A stretch of 64,000 bases of DNA from Taenia hydatigena (GCA_036345935.2 JADWOT020000006.1:6141543-6205542); one strand, 5' to 3'; counted from the stretch's first letter, positions 49,165 through 61,157 are shown. Numbers and translations: made by a program. Notes: generated by a model not told the origin, from the sequence alone.

Positions 49165-50247
49165 TGCAGCGTCCCAAGTCTTCCTTGAAGGCAAAAGAAA
49201 GCAGAATACTAGGGTAGAATATGCATATTCAACAGACAGAGGGAAATGAGCTGCTGGTGCAGTTTTTTGTTTGTTTGAACTATCTGTTTTAGTCAGGGTC
49301 ACAGAGGTGGCCATATTGTCCTAGCTGCGCAGGCTGGCCTTCGGGTCATGCCAGCAGCTTATTTCCCTCTGGCCGTTGAATATATATATTCTACCCTAGT
49401 ATTCTGCCTTCTTTTGTCTTTGAGGGAGCCTCGGGATGCTACATTGGTGGCAGCGGAAAGCGGGCCTGACTCTATAGGGTTTCTGTCCCGATCTTTATCG
49501 CCTGAGGCATATGGCAGCGAAGCGGAAGAAGTGCATGTGCTACGGATAGGCCAAGAACGACGTCCGCCTCCGGCATCCACCCGATCACCGTTTTTTACAG
49601 GTAAGCTATTAACAACTGAAGCGAAACTAGCCATGGACCACCCGGAAAGCTCCGTTCCGAAGATTACCCCTGATATACTTGCTTAAGGAGATTGGCGTAC
49701 TAACGCCCCCCCTACGGACATACTGATGGTCGGCAGAACCACTTATTCTGAACTTTGTTCCCAAACCAATCAGAACTCCAAGTTCAATGCACTGCCAACA
49801 GGGCCACTGGCGTTGGTGTCGAGCATCGCTTCGATCACGTCGAATGTCGGCGACTTGTATGGTTGGCCCGTGGGTGCTTCTTGCAGCAATGACTACTTTG
49901 TGATGGCTGACGCGGGAGGCCTACGAGGAGGTGCGTCAGGGACGCCGCTCGAAAGAGGAGAGGGACAGCACATCACTTTTTTTGTTTGAACTGCTGGTTT
50001 CGGTCAGGGTCACAGAGGTGGCCGTATTGCCCTAGCTGCGCAGGCTGGCCTCTAGGCCATGCCAGCAGCTTATTTCCTATACCCGTCGAGTACAGGTATT
50101 CTACCCTAGTATTCTTCCTTCTTTTGCTTCCAAGGGGGCCTCGGGACGCTACAGCTGGCATGGCTCGGAGGTCAGCCCACATAGTAAGGTCAACATGACC
50201 ACCTCTGTGACCCTGACGAAAATCAGCAGCCCAAACGAAGCACTGCA
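49165..50247 (-). mobile_element. Older solo LTR (minus strand), split by the TRIM insertion
   Basis: Two pieces, 50247-50154 and 49257-49165, read in order on the minus strand as one LTR. It starts TGCAGTGCTTCGTTTGG, passes through TCAGGGTCACAGAGGTGG, and ends GGGACGCTGCA. Together they are about 182 bp, a full LTR once the inner 5-bp duplication is removed. The outer flanks are CTAAC on both sides (49160-49164 and 50248-50252), the target-site duplication. Confidence 0.88.
49258..50153 (+). mobile_element. Complete TRIM (terminal-repeat retrotransposon in miniature), nested
   Basis: 896 bp. LTR1 49258-49443 and LTR2 about 49972-50153 share CAGGGTCACAGAGGTGGCC, TAGCTGCGCAGGCTGGCC, GCCAGCAGCTTATTTCC and ATTCTACCCTAGTATTCT, ending GCTACA. 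PBS TGGTGGCAGCGG at 49445-49456. Polypurine tract GAAAGAGGAGAGGGA at about 49951-49965. Target duplication GCTGG at 49253-49257 and 50154-50158. The roughly 530-bp interior has only a short frame and no pol domains, so movement would need enzymes supplied in trans. The LTRs differ at roughly one site in six by eye, so the insertion is not recent. TRIMs of this build are known from taeniid tapeworms. Confidence 0.9.
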
Positions 50248-50252
50248 CTAAC

Positions 50253-50447
50253 GACTTGGCACTGGAAAGCCAACAATATAGAATCAGTAACCACTTCCCA
50301 CCCCCACGAACGATCCCAGCAAACCCAAACTTCTCAGGGGGCCATTTGCCTCACTTAATGGCCAGGCTTTACTTGAGGTCATAAATGCACTCGCAATATA
50401 CAAGAATTGAAATAAAAGGTAAAGAGTTGCAGAAGAGATGACAAAGA
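50253..50447 (-). other. PDCL 3' flank running into the nested LTRs
   Basis: Only about 200 bases separate the PDCL stop from the old solo LTR, which is in the same orientation. I see no canonical AATAAA here, so the 3' end may use a variant signal or extend into the LTR. Confidence 0.35.
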
Positions 50448-52211
50448 CTAATCTGAGTCAGCGTCCAATGAAGCACATCGCATTTTCGAAGATTGATCGG
50501 GTGCTGTAGAGGCAGTATCCTCTTTGGGGGGCAAGAACCCATGCCTACAAGTGAACAAACAAAACATTATCAGTTAAGCAGACACCAAACCAAAATTACT
50601 GGAACTGAAAGAAAATGTGAGAAATCAAAGGAACGGAGGAACTAGTTGAGTACAACGAATGCAAAAATACGCCTAAAATGTTTAAAAGAATGCACTGATA
50701 TAATTACAACTCAAAACACTTATCCTATGACTGAGTGATGAGCAATATACTTATTTTTAGTGGTAAATGGTGTGGTTCCCAACCAGGCACCTTACGATAC
50801 TAGGAATTAGGACGAAAATATCCATAATTAAATTATACTCAGAAAAAAACGCGAGCTGTCTGGATGAAACCTGGGTACTGCCCCCTTGATAATATCAGTT
50901 TTGCGTGGAATAGTAGAAAAACAAATGGATGGGGAAATTAAAACACAATTCCATTGGGCAAATGAATCGTTGCGTCTTGGACTTCAAAGACTACGACTAT
51001 GAATTCGTTATAGTAATCAAACTGGAACAAGGAAGATAAGGAGGAAACAAAAGCGTATTAAATCATGCTAAAGGGATGGTGGCTTGCTGAAGCAGCCATA
51101 ACAAGAAATACGGAACGATCACGCTAGTGGCACTGAAGTGGGTTCGCACTCAAGCTTACTTCAAAACCTCCCCAATTATTTCGAAAACCTGGGAGACCAA
51201 AATTTAGGAGCACAACTTACTCAAAAAGGTACGTTTCAAGTGCTTCCGGTGGAAAATAATCATCAAGTTCTTTGGAGATCGATATGAGGTTGCCTATCAA
51301 CTCCTTATTCTTGTAAACCAGTATCGCCGGAACTCCATTAGCTACCTTTTAAAGCAAATAAGGGATTCTTTCACGGATAAAAGCAGAGTTACAGTAAAGT
51401 GATTGACATACAAAGTTCCGACTCAAAAATGCAGTTGAGGCACGAATCCTACAAAATTTGGAACGAGAATAGGTCTTACAAAGATATTCAAATGCCTTGT
51501 TGGTAGATTTACAAGCAGAATTGCCCTAAGATGTGCTCGAGAACTTGTTATCCTTACTTCTTCATAAATATGAACTATTACGGTCACTTGAGCAGGCTCC
51601 TTGTCAATTTCACTAACGAAGTTGCCGGTATTCAGCTCGTATACACGAGCATAAGTAGGTCTGTCAGCAGAAAAATAAGAAAACCCTAACTTACAGACTT
51701 CCCAGAACACCTTGCATCTCTGCCAGACGCTTTTGCCTATATTGCGCCAAGAATGCATCATCATCACCACCCATCAAGCCTTCAAGCATTTCTTTGAGTT
51801 GTTGTTCCTCCTCTCTAGCCAACTGATCAGCGCTCTAAAGCAATACAAGTCTATAAGATAGGGCACGAGTCATTTACATATGGTCTACTAGTTAAAGCAC
51901 ACTTCTTGGCTATTTGCAAAGCCACCTCGCTCTTCAACTTCTCCTGTTCATCTTTAAGCTTTCTATATTGCTTATAATCCGCAATAACACCCTTTGGACC
52001 TGTCTATTGTACGGTGAGTAAATGAGTCATGCAAAACCTGAGCGGCCTGTTGACTTAGCATATTACTAGGAAGGGGAGGAGCTGCTGCGCCAGAGACACC
52101 TCCATTACCTTCTTCATCATTGCTTTCGTCAGACCCTTCTCCTTCCTCACTGGAACTACAGTAATTGTCAACTTTCTCCCCCAAAATCTTGTCATCAAAT
52201 GAGAGCGACAT
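50448..52211 (-). CDS. PDCL: Phosducin-like protein (PDCL), whole gene, 7 exons
   Basis: Cytosolic co-chaperone of the CCT chaperonin in folding and assembly of G-protein beta-gamma. Exons: 52211-52067, 51999-51878, 51834-51695, 51660-51558, 51525-51412, 51345-51221 and 50544-50448. They join to 846 nt, 281 residues (human PDCL 301). N-terminal SFDDKILGEKVDNYCSSSEE equals human TLDDKLLGEKLQYYYSSSED; then PKGVIADYKQYRKLK, FLAQYRQKRLAEMQ, VSEIDKEPAQVTVIVHIYEE, SKFCRIRASTAFLSRNF and VPAILVYKNKELIGNLI of the thioredoxin-like domain (about 140-250). The tail ends CASLDADSD, like the acidic human C-terminus. ATG 52211 chosen because the human start is two residues before the same block. The exon 1/2 junction is the least sure: CTA|GTAATA or CTAA|GTCAAC. 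Confidence 0.93.
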
Positions 52212-52640
52212 ATCAACCCTATGCAGGCTTAAATGCAGAACATTTGTTAATAGACGACTCAAACTAGCTATGTGCAAACAAATTAATTGTTTATTACCTA
52301 ATTTAACCTTAAGCACTTTTTTAGCGAAATTTATCTGCTTATTTAATAGCATGTGGCAGAATTTCCGAAATTTCGTCTTGGAGAAGAATAATAAATCCCT
52401 ATCTGTACATCAAAAAACATCTCAAAATCTGCTCTCATTTTTCTTTTGTTAATCAACAAAGTCTTAAATAGTAAGGCGCTGATGCTCTTTTTAAGTTTTG
52501 AATTTCGCACTAAATTCTCGGACCTAATTCCTCAGTATTTTGTCCTATCTCTTCCTTGCACTTGCTTTAAAAATTACGGCAAACCAAATTGCGACTTATT
52601 ACTAAAACCAGCAATAATCATTGCTATATACTAGAGCCTC

Positions 52641-52706
52641 TTGTGGAGAGTTCCTCCTCTCCCTCCTGGTTACCCTTGCCAGTAGAAGTCTGAGGGCGTT
52701 TAGACA
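52641..52706 (-). CDS. Possible 5' exon of unknown gene or upstream frame
   Basis: Minus-strand ATG at about 52706 opens MSKRPQTSTGKGNQEGEEEL and then a few residues before TAG. A donor-like TCTA|GTATAT lies just before the stop. It is polar and exon-like in composition, but its phase does not join the first PDCL exon and I recognise no family. It may be an upstream open frame of PDCL or chance. Confidence 0.25.
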
Positions 52707-52719
52707 TCTTTACTGTATA

Positions 52720-53400
52720 TGGTAATAAATACAGCTAGGCGACGAATGGGGATTCAGGCCGAGGGTCCGTCACGCTCCAAAGAGTCTCCACATTCCTCCG
52801 TCACGTGGTTCACATTGACTTCCCGCCTCTGGCCTACAAAGCGCATTTAAAGAATTAAGTATTACACCTCTAGTTTCCGAATAACAATAAAATAAATCCT
52901 GTAATCGAATTCCTTTACAGCAAACCATAGCTACGGCGCCCCGTGATTTTTCTGAAGATGAACGAAGGCCCAATGCTCGAGCAGAGTGCATGTATTTGGC
53001 AAACATTAGGACTTTTGGGCTAGCTTTCTGGCCTAAAGACCATCCTACTTGGTGAAGGGGAAATGGCAGGGATTTGAAGTGGCCTTTTTATTGAAACCAC
53101 GGGTTAACCAAACGACCAAATTATTACAGAGCCCCTCACCTCGTTCATGCTTCGTGTCTAATTCTTCTCTTAGTTAAATTCCGACGTATGAAAGCATCCG
53201 CAGATTAATTGCGTTAGTCATTGAAGTGGCATGACGTTGAGAAGATAATTGGCATCTAAATCACAAATCCGCCCTTGTAGTTCCATTGGAACTGAGGCTT
53301 CGTTTTGTTTAAATTATGTATAGAGTTTAAGGATTTATACTCGCTATTACGTGCATCCAATGTTATTCGCAGGAGCACGGCTTAAAAGCCGAACCATCTA
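52720..53400. other. Intergenic, nothing recognised
   Basis: No exon pair or repeat recognised on either strand. Confidence 0.35.
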
Positions 53401-53920
53401 ACAAGGGACGAGGTTAAATGTAATTTTGCGTGTCTCCAGCTAGTGGAGAACTGGAAGAGGTATCGTGCGTTCACATATTTGATGTCTACATACAAGTATG
53501 ACAGACAGCTTCGCAACGAGACCTTTTTGAATAGCTCACAATTAATGGCACTTCATTTACTAATAGCATCTTTGCAAAACACGCGACTGGGGTCGATTGT
53601 AAGGGTCGATGCCACAATTAGCCCTTTTTTAGGGAAGGTCCTCGATTCGCCCCATCTGTAGCATATAAACTTTTTCCGCATCTCTGATGTTAAGCGTCAA
53701 ATAGTATAAATCAGAACTGATGCCTTTTTCTACCAATTTAGCACCCCTAGACTTCCCTGAAGATAAGAGAAGAAGCAATACTTCGGCAGAAGGTGTAAAG
53801 TTAACCTTCAGAGGGGTTGAGCTTACTAACGTAGCCTAGAGGCCAGCTCACCCGGCAAGTGCACAATGGCCAACCAAAAGGTCCTTAGGTGAAACGGAGG
53901 GTTAACCAAAGCATTACAAT
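53400..53920 (-). mobile_element. Decayed TRIM-like element
   Basis: Minus-strand LTR-like block (about 53920 down to 53737) ends CTTCAGGGAAGTCTAGGGGT. PBS-like TGGTAGAAAAAG follows near 53735. The internal part (53722 down to 53400) is homologous to the 14.5-kb element read in the opposite direction (for example GTGGAGAACTGGAAGAGGTA on the plus strand here). No 3' LTR or coding domain. Confidence 0.55.
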
Positions 53921-56490
53921 TCCATTACCTTTATCCGACTAGTACCCTTATTTCTCCTGCTTTCAATTCAAACTGACTCCATGCATCGTTCTTCCCACAA
54001 TTTTTATTTTGTTGCACTGCATTGAATAAGAATGAGACAAATTTCATAAAAATTGCGCAGCTTTCCTTTAGCAACGCTAAGATGTGGAACAAATGCTTCT
54101 GAGTGGTAGTGAAAAACTGTAAAGTCAAATAAAAAACTAATTTTGCCTTAAAGGAAAAAGCTTATTAATCAACCGATCCTATCACAACAAGTTTGGTATC
54201 GCACCAGGCAATTTCACTCTCAACTACGCCTTTTCATTTAGATTTAAGTGCTTGGCGTGTCAAAATCCCCTCGATGGATGCACACTCATTGCCAACAGAT
54301 TTACTTCCGAAAAATTTGATTCCTTTCCCCCACTGCCTATCATCTTTTCAAGATTTTACAGTCAAGCATGACCAGGATTTTGTATTTTGCTTCTGTCAAC
54401 TTGTCTAACTTTTAGATTTCATAGTTTATGAGATCCATGCATGAGCTAGTTTACAGAAAATACTTCGTGAACCTTAGTCAGACAAATGAGTTGGATGCCT
54501 ATGCGGGAACTTGTTTTATGCTCTGAATTGGCGAACATCCTTTAATGGTCTTATCATCCTTATCTTAAATGTGCACTTTTTTCCTCAAATTGCATTTGTT
54601 CAGCACTAATTGCATTCAGGAGTAACGAAAAATGCAAGCAAATGAGGCGATTTCACAACGAATTTTGGAAAGCTCTTCCAGGTACATTGTTGGCGCCGCG
54701 TGCCTGGATACCTAATTAAACACTGACAATAATAACACCTTGGGACGATAGGCATTTTGTCTCTTTATTTCCTCCGGAAGTGTAATCCTGCCTTTAATTT
54801 TCCGCTTGATTTCGTTTTTTGCTCACATTTAGTGATTCTTTTCCCGACTCTAGTCATCTGATGACGAGATAACTGTTGCGATAGAGCGCTCTTGCGAGGT
54901 TCCTCCTGTTTTATTTCATTTGCATTACTAAGCAAATAAATATGGAATTTAAAAGATGAAAAATAACCCATTAATGGTGGAGTAATTTACCACTTTGAAT
55001 GTTTACTAAAACGAATAAAGAATGATACAGTGCCCTTAGTCTTCGTCAAAACCTTTAGCCTATACTGCTTTAATAATTTCTACGGTGCCAGTAATTTAGT
55101 GTTTTCTACTTAATGTAAGAAATCTATCAAACAGGATCCTTGCTAGAAACGATGCTTGTTATCACATTAATCAAAAGGAAACCAACAAATTAAACACCCA
55201 GACCGGTGAGGCTGTACCCAGTGTTTGCTACGTTTAGCCGGTAGCGCCCACAACACCTTATCAGAGGAGGAATGACATCCGACTGAAAACGATGCACAAT
55301 TATGCTTGGCCCGCAAGAAGCTCCTGAAGATAGATGAATTAATGATGCGCGTGACCTAAGGAATAATCACTTACTTGACGACAGTGGGCTTTTAACCGGC
55401 GCTGGAGGCACGGAGTTGCGTCTTTTCGACAAACACGGGACCCAGACATTACTCACTCACTTTGAGATATTTGCCGGTGTCAGACTGAAAAAAAAGCTGC
55501 CTTTTTATCTCTCGGGCTCGGAAAATCTGCTCTTGCAATTCAGATTCAGTCCAAATGCATCGTTAAGTGGATAATGTTTTTGACTACCCAGAATATTCTT
55601 GCATTAATGCGTTAACGGATATTCTCTGTTCAGTCCTCAAAACTTTTGCCGCTCTATCTGTCCTTTCTGTCGGGTGCAAAGAGCGACAACTCTTCAAAAT
55701 GATACTTTGAATAAGGTCTTTGTAGCTCTTTATAGCGGGAAAAGTTGGTGGTGGATGTGCAGAGGGGAAATCCCCCAAACAAATGAAGGCGAATGTATGC
55801 AGGTAGTAGACTATGTATAAATATTTTATTGCAACTATCTGCCAAATAAAAAGGCTACTTTTTTGTAAACTTTTGGAACACATATTATAAAGTAAAATAG
55901 TTTCCTTTGATTAAAATTTATAAATTATATGATATGGTGGTACAACCAATCAAGGATGCTATTAGCCAGCAGCTTAAACTATTTTTATTCTCACACAAAA
56001 TGGTACTTCAAATTTATTTTGAATAAGTGCGATTAACATAAAAATATCTTAAAAAGTTGCACTATTCTTAACCATGCGAGTAGGAAGTAATGCGTTGTAG
56101 CGCTCAAGCCATTCTTGAGGTTGGAAGCGATCATAGTACCAGGGCAGAAGGGCTAAGAGGCTACAAAAACTAAACCTTAGGTACCGGTGAATCCAAAAGG
56201 AAGCACTATGCAAATAAATGAGGAATTTGATGCCCCTATTCCTTTTGAGCGTCATCCCCGGCACTTCCCTAGGTCAACCTCCCTCACCGACCTTCATAGC
56301 GGTGAGCCAACCGTGACGGTCATCGAGTTTGCTTCCAATTGGAAGGACACAGATTTTATAGACGCCACTAATCCCCATCGGCAATTTCACTGAACCTGGA
56401 GTTTTGTCCTGTGTGAGAACCGTGTTGGGGGAAGGAGGAGTGTGCCGCATAGGATCAATGAACTAAAAGCAGCGTCACTAAATTGAAAGA
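53921..56490. other. Intergenic, nothing recognised
   Basis: No chain of exons and no clear element found. Open frames here are short and of chance composition. Confidence 0.35.
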
Positions 56491-57030
56491 CGACAATTAA
56501 AGTGGTTCGTGGAAACAATAAATTTACGTCTACTGTCCCTTGCCACGATGTTTTCATTTTTATGCTGTCCTGCCACGTCCATCAATCTGAGTTCCATCTA
56601 GCTAGCAGAGAGTTGGAGGAGGTGTTGCGTGTTAACATACCTGGCATCTTCATGCAGATACTAGGTTCGACTCAGCTGTTAATAGTATTCCTACAGAACA
56701 CAAGATTGAGATATTTGCTGAGTACAGACGTCATCTTCATCCCTGCTCTTGGAGGTCGTCACTTATTCTCCCATTCGCAGCATTTCTCCTTCTTCCGTCA
56801 ATTTAAGCCATCCCGTAGGATCGGATTTGCGATCCGCTGCCACCAGTGCAGCTCCTATAATCATTTTTGAGGACGAAAGAGGAAGATTTATTGACGATGA
56901 ACAGACGAGCTGAGCGGCCACCAGCATGTCCCGGAAGCCATGTCGTCCAGTGGAAGTGAAAACGGAGGATCTTAAACGTCCGCGAAATCAAACCAAAGGC
57001 TTAAACAACTTAATGAGTTGTTATTAAATA
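56490..57030 (-). mobile_element. Decayed TRIM-like element with well-kept PBS
   Basis: Minus-strand LTR-like block from about 57030 down to 56847 contains ACATGGCTTCCGGGACATGC and ends in GGAGCTGCA. PBS TGGTGGCAGCGG at 56845-56834 is identical to that of the intact 49.3-kb TRIM. Internal homology to the other copies runs to about 56490. Confidence 0.6.
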
Positions 57031-59505
57031 AGTAGGACTTCATTTAACTCATCTGAAGTAAGATTTAACGCATTCAAAGATTGCCAACCGGGAAGAAACC
57101 CTTGTCACACATACGTGACTTCGGGCGTTCCAACTTATTTGCAAAATTACCAAAATTTTTACATTTATATTTTTGCTTTGGGATTCTTCATTTGGAATGT
57201 CTGGCCTTATGTTAATAAAGATCTTTAAAAACCATCTTTCATTTTTAATTTTTTAAAAATTAGGTCAATGTAAAACACTGATCGATAATGCAATGAGGAT
57301 TAACTAGCGAGTCTTTCCATATTCGATGCAACAACTTCTGAACTTTAGCTTTTAAAAACCCAAAACAAAAAGAGACTCACTATCAAATATTGACTTGATG
57401 TGATACCATGGAACGCTTAATGGTTGTACTATGTGCTTCCAAGCAAATTAATGATGCATAAAGTCCACTTTTATGAACGACAATTTTTCGCTCAGCTGTG
57501 CTATAAGTATCAAAAAAGTTCCAATAGCCGCAACAAAGTGGGACCTTCCATCGTATCACATGTGATATTTTACCTATAAAGTCAATTTAATTTTTTAAAT
57601 GCAAATAATTTGACAATTTAGATACAGCTGATACGGCTATGGAAATCGGCCAGCCTTTCATCCCCTCGAATGGCTGAGAATTCAAGCACTTGCCTCGGCG
57701 CGCAGCTTTGACCCACTTCTGGCAATTTCCTATTCGGTGTTTGGCGGCCTAATCAAAAAGAGAAGTGCGAGCATCTTGTAACGACCATGGCTTGGGATTT
57801 GGAGAATCTTGTGTATGCGGAAAATTCATTTGCACTAAATTGCATCCAATTACGTCCGCAACTTTTGTGCGTTCAAAAATAAGCAGCTACCGAATGACTT
57901 ATCAACTATTTTATCTATAGGTCTAATAACCACAGCAAGCCAAATTCCTTAGGCAAAGCGTTAAGCTGCTATAAAATGTTTGCTTCCCACCGGTGGAAAA
58001 ATTCTTGCCACATCAACAGCTCCCTTTGTTTTCCAACTATCTATTGTCCATTCCTCATGTTAATGTCTGGTACCAAGAAAAATGACATTCGCTCGGAGGA
58101 GCGAGGATTACGAGAATATGATTAAAGAAGCAGCAACTTTTTAATCTCCAAGTACACATCTTTACACAAATAAGATTTGAGGCAATGCGTTGCTTTATGA
58201 AAATAGGGATAAGGCCTTCTCTCTGCTGATTAGCCAGTCCTGAGCGTTTCCGAAACATCCATCTAGTACAATTTTAATTTGTATCTGGCGGATTGCCAGC
58301 GGACACAATGATTGGCCTCAGGCAAGTAGGCACTCCTTAATGAATAAATCAGTCTGCAGTCAAGGTGTAGACTTCTGCCGGTAAGGCGAAGTATGTTTTG
58401 GGAGTGGAGAGTAGGGATAGCGCAAAAGTCGCCCCTTGTCACGTGTTAATCAACCAGCAAACGATCTAGAGCTTACAGCATTTTTTTGCCCAGTACGAGA
58501 AGGAGGTAAAGAAGAGAAAGTTAATCGTGTTTAAAAACTATTGCCTGTCAGTAGCTAAGCAAGACTTTGTTGCCCAGTGGCTTAGTTGCTTTTACCATGG
58601 CATCCTTCTCATCTGGTGAAAGGTGTCGTAAGTTGTCTAGTCATTCATGTTATAAAGAACTGCGGGTTATTCATCACACCTTCACCTCGCTTCCTAATGA
58701 TCAAAATCTCTACGCCACTTTTCACTGTCATGAAAAACAAGGAAACTTCTTGAATGTGATGTATCTTTCAGTGACTCACCACCAGGGTCAACTTCTGTTC
58801 AATTTTGACAGATGTATTCGACACCACACCTCCTTTAGAGGTTATATTAAATTTTAAACAATATCCGCGGCTTTTGTTCTGAATTTCAGTCCACAAGCGT
58901 CATGCGGGTGTACAACCCTTTCCAGGCATCAGAAAATTGAAGAAAGTAAAACCTTCATCGTATGGCAATCCCACTTATTTTGGCAATTTTCTTTTTTCGT
59001 ATCATTATACTTATCAGGAACCGGGTCATGCCATTAGGCGAGAGCGTTGCGTGGGCGCAGCTTGGCGTACTGTTGGAAGCCATTTAGTAATTTAATGCAT
59101 CCTCCCTCAAGCAATGCTCGAGTGTGTGGGAATTATGTGAACAAATCTAGATGACAGCCACTTCCACTGGTACGGTGCTGCATTGGAATACGCAAGTCTC
59201 TCCTTTTATTAAGGACAAGGGGAAATCCAGTGAAAGGTGAATCAGGAAATCGTAATAAGAGTACGAAGAAAAAAAACCTTATTTTGGCAAATTGTAGTGC
59301 TATCAATTCTAAGTCTTCAGTTAATTATTGAATGTTTAAAAATGAAAAACATCAGTTCCTAATTAAGGCCAAAAATTAAAGTAATTATAAAATATTAATT
59401 GTTTACTAATTAGCCAAATAACAAATTATTGACCACCCTTAAAATGTTTTGATAAAGAAAACCAGTCACATAATGGGAGTGAAAATTGCAAGAGGAATAT
59501 TTTTT
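57031..59505. other. Intergenic, nothing recognised
   Basis: AT-rich with short open frames. A 96-codon plus-strand frame at 58567-58857 shows no family I recognise and no supporting splice sites. Confidence 0.35.
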
Positions 59506-59509
59506 AAGA

Positions 59510-59600
59510 ACTTACGCCAAATCGTCGTGCTTCCGGCGACGACGCGGGTCGAGGTTGAAAAAGTCCAGCTGCTACGGTCGCGGGTTCAGCAAAACAACAC
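59510..59600 (-). CDS. Possible isolated exon in a GC-rich stretch
   Basis: The minus strand reads AEPATVAAGLFQPRPASSPE and ARRFG before a donor GGC|GTAAGT at about 59517-59512. It is far richer in GC than its surroundings. The plus strand is also open here (QIVVLPATTRVEVEKVQLLR), so strand and coding status are uncertain. No partner exon was identified. Confidence 0.25.
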
Positions 59601-60626
59601 GAAACGTCGATAAAACCTCAGATTAGTGTTGTACCACCAAATCCTCCCACCAGATGCTGCTTCGCATGCAAGTATGGCGAATTAGGGAAAAGTGTACGAT
59701 CATTAGAAAGGCACATTACCTGTGGCCTAAGTTTTAAGGCGCTTAGTTGAGAGCGGTTAGTCACTAACTGATTCAATCTCTCCACACTTTAGGCGATCGT
59801 AATGCATACGAGGGAAGGCCGAAGGTTAGCACGCACTCCCACTTAGCGCATGGACACGAAACGATTAATCACTCAGTATTGGCGATAGAAAACGCAATTT
59901 GCTAGATGGAGGGTGATAAGCTGTCTCCAAATAACAATTATCTTTGTGAACGGGAATTCGTAATTTATAGGAATGTGGACAACCTTCCATAAGCCTAATT
60001 GGATCGCGATGGTTGCATCTGAGCCTCCCATTTACCCAAGACTAATGCCAACCAAATCAGGGTATTTGAAGCGATTAGCCACTATGTCGGATAATTTTTT
60101 TGGATAAAACTCCAACTTTTAAATTGTGTGGTTATTCTAGATGTTTGAAATGGGCAAAAGAGACAAAATAATGGATTAATACCTGTGTAGCTCAATTTCT
60201 GTATTGGATTTCGAGAATTTATAGACTAGTTTAGCCTTGGTGGGAAAGGTTTTTTCCGCACACCAGATGGTAAGGTAATTGGACAGTGATTTTTGGTACA
60301 AGTACCATTCATCATATAATTACTCTCTGTGAACCCAAGCCTACATTTTGGATGCCTTTGTTTAATTGCTAGTAGTTCCGCCACAAAAAATATACATGTA
60401 TGAGCATGGGCTTCGAAATCCACGTTTCTACTAGGCGGAGTTGTAAGGAGAGCAACAACTTACCCACATCTTTTTCGCTATGGGTGTAATGATTTACTTC
60501 ATTAATAAAGGCATGAATACGAAGTGTGGATGATTCAATCTTATGTAACTGTGTATTAGCGGCGGAAAGGAAATGACACCCTTGACGAAACGTGGGGCAA
60601 GCGCGCATGTTTTAACCCTTTACACA

Positions 60627-60651
60627 ACACACACACACACACACACACACA
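60627..60651. repeat. (CA)n microsatellite
   Basis: Twelve or so uninterrupted AC units. Confidence 0.95.
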
Positions 60652-61157
60652 GTGTCCACATGCAGGCATTCAGGAAGAGGTGGCCTGGTGGACGGTGCTG
60701 CTGGGCTGAAGCAGGATTTTACTGAATTAAATAACCTTTTGGCAGTCTCTGATATGGGTGGGATGCTAACGGTGAATATTACCCGCCATCAGCAAAAATT
60801 CTTATTCAATAATACCATTCAAAGGGGTACTTTTGGAGAGTTCCGCTGAAGTAGTGCAAAGAAGTAACCTCACCTTTGATTGACGCCATTAGCTGGCACG
60901 ATAAGTTCGTGAACTGCTTTAGCGAGGGCAGTTAGGTTAGTTTTGATCATTCGGAATCATGAGCTGTAAGAGGCGAAGTAAGTCTCCTTCCAATTTATGA
61001 ACCAAGGTGACTCGTAAATAAAGTAACATGCTTGCTCATTTGAAATGTTCATCCACCTGACAAACTTCAGGGGCGTTTTAATACGCTGTCTTGTTTGATG
61101 GAAATGCTAAGCAATAAGGCCACGATTCGGATGGATAAACATTAGATTGTGATGCGT

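Noticed and set aside
49348..49686. 112-codon frame in the TRIM as a host protein gene
   Set aside because: It starts inside LTR1, crosses the primer-binding site and has no conserved domain; TRIM interiors usually carry such chance frames.
56650..56690. GGTTCGACTC resembling a tRNA B box
   Set aside because: No A box or clover-leaf stems; it lies inside a TRIM-like repeat.
60626..60652. Short direct-repeat tract as a CRISPR-like array
   Set aside because: It is a simple CA dinucleotide run without spacers in a eukaryotic genome.
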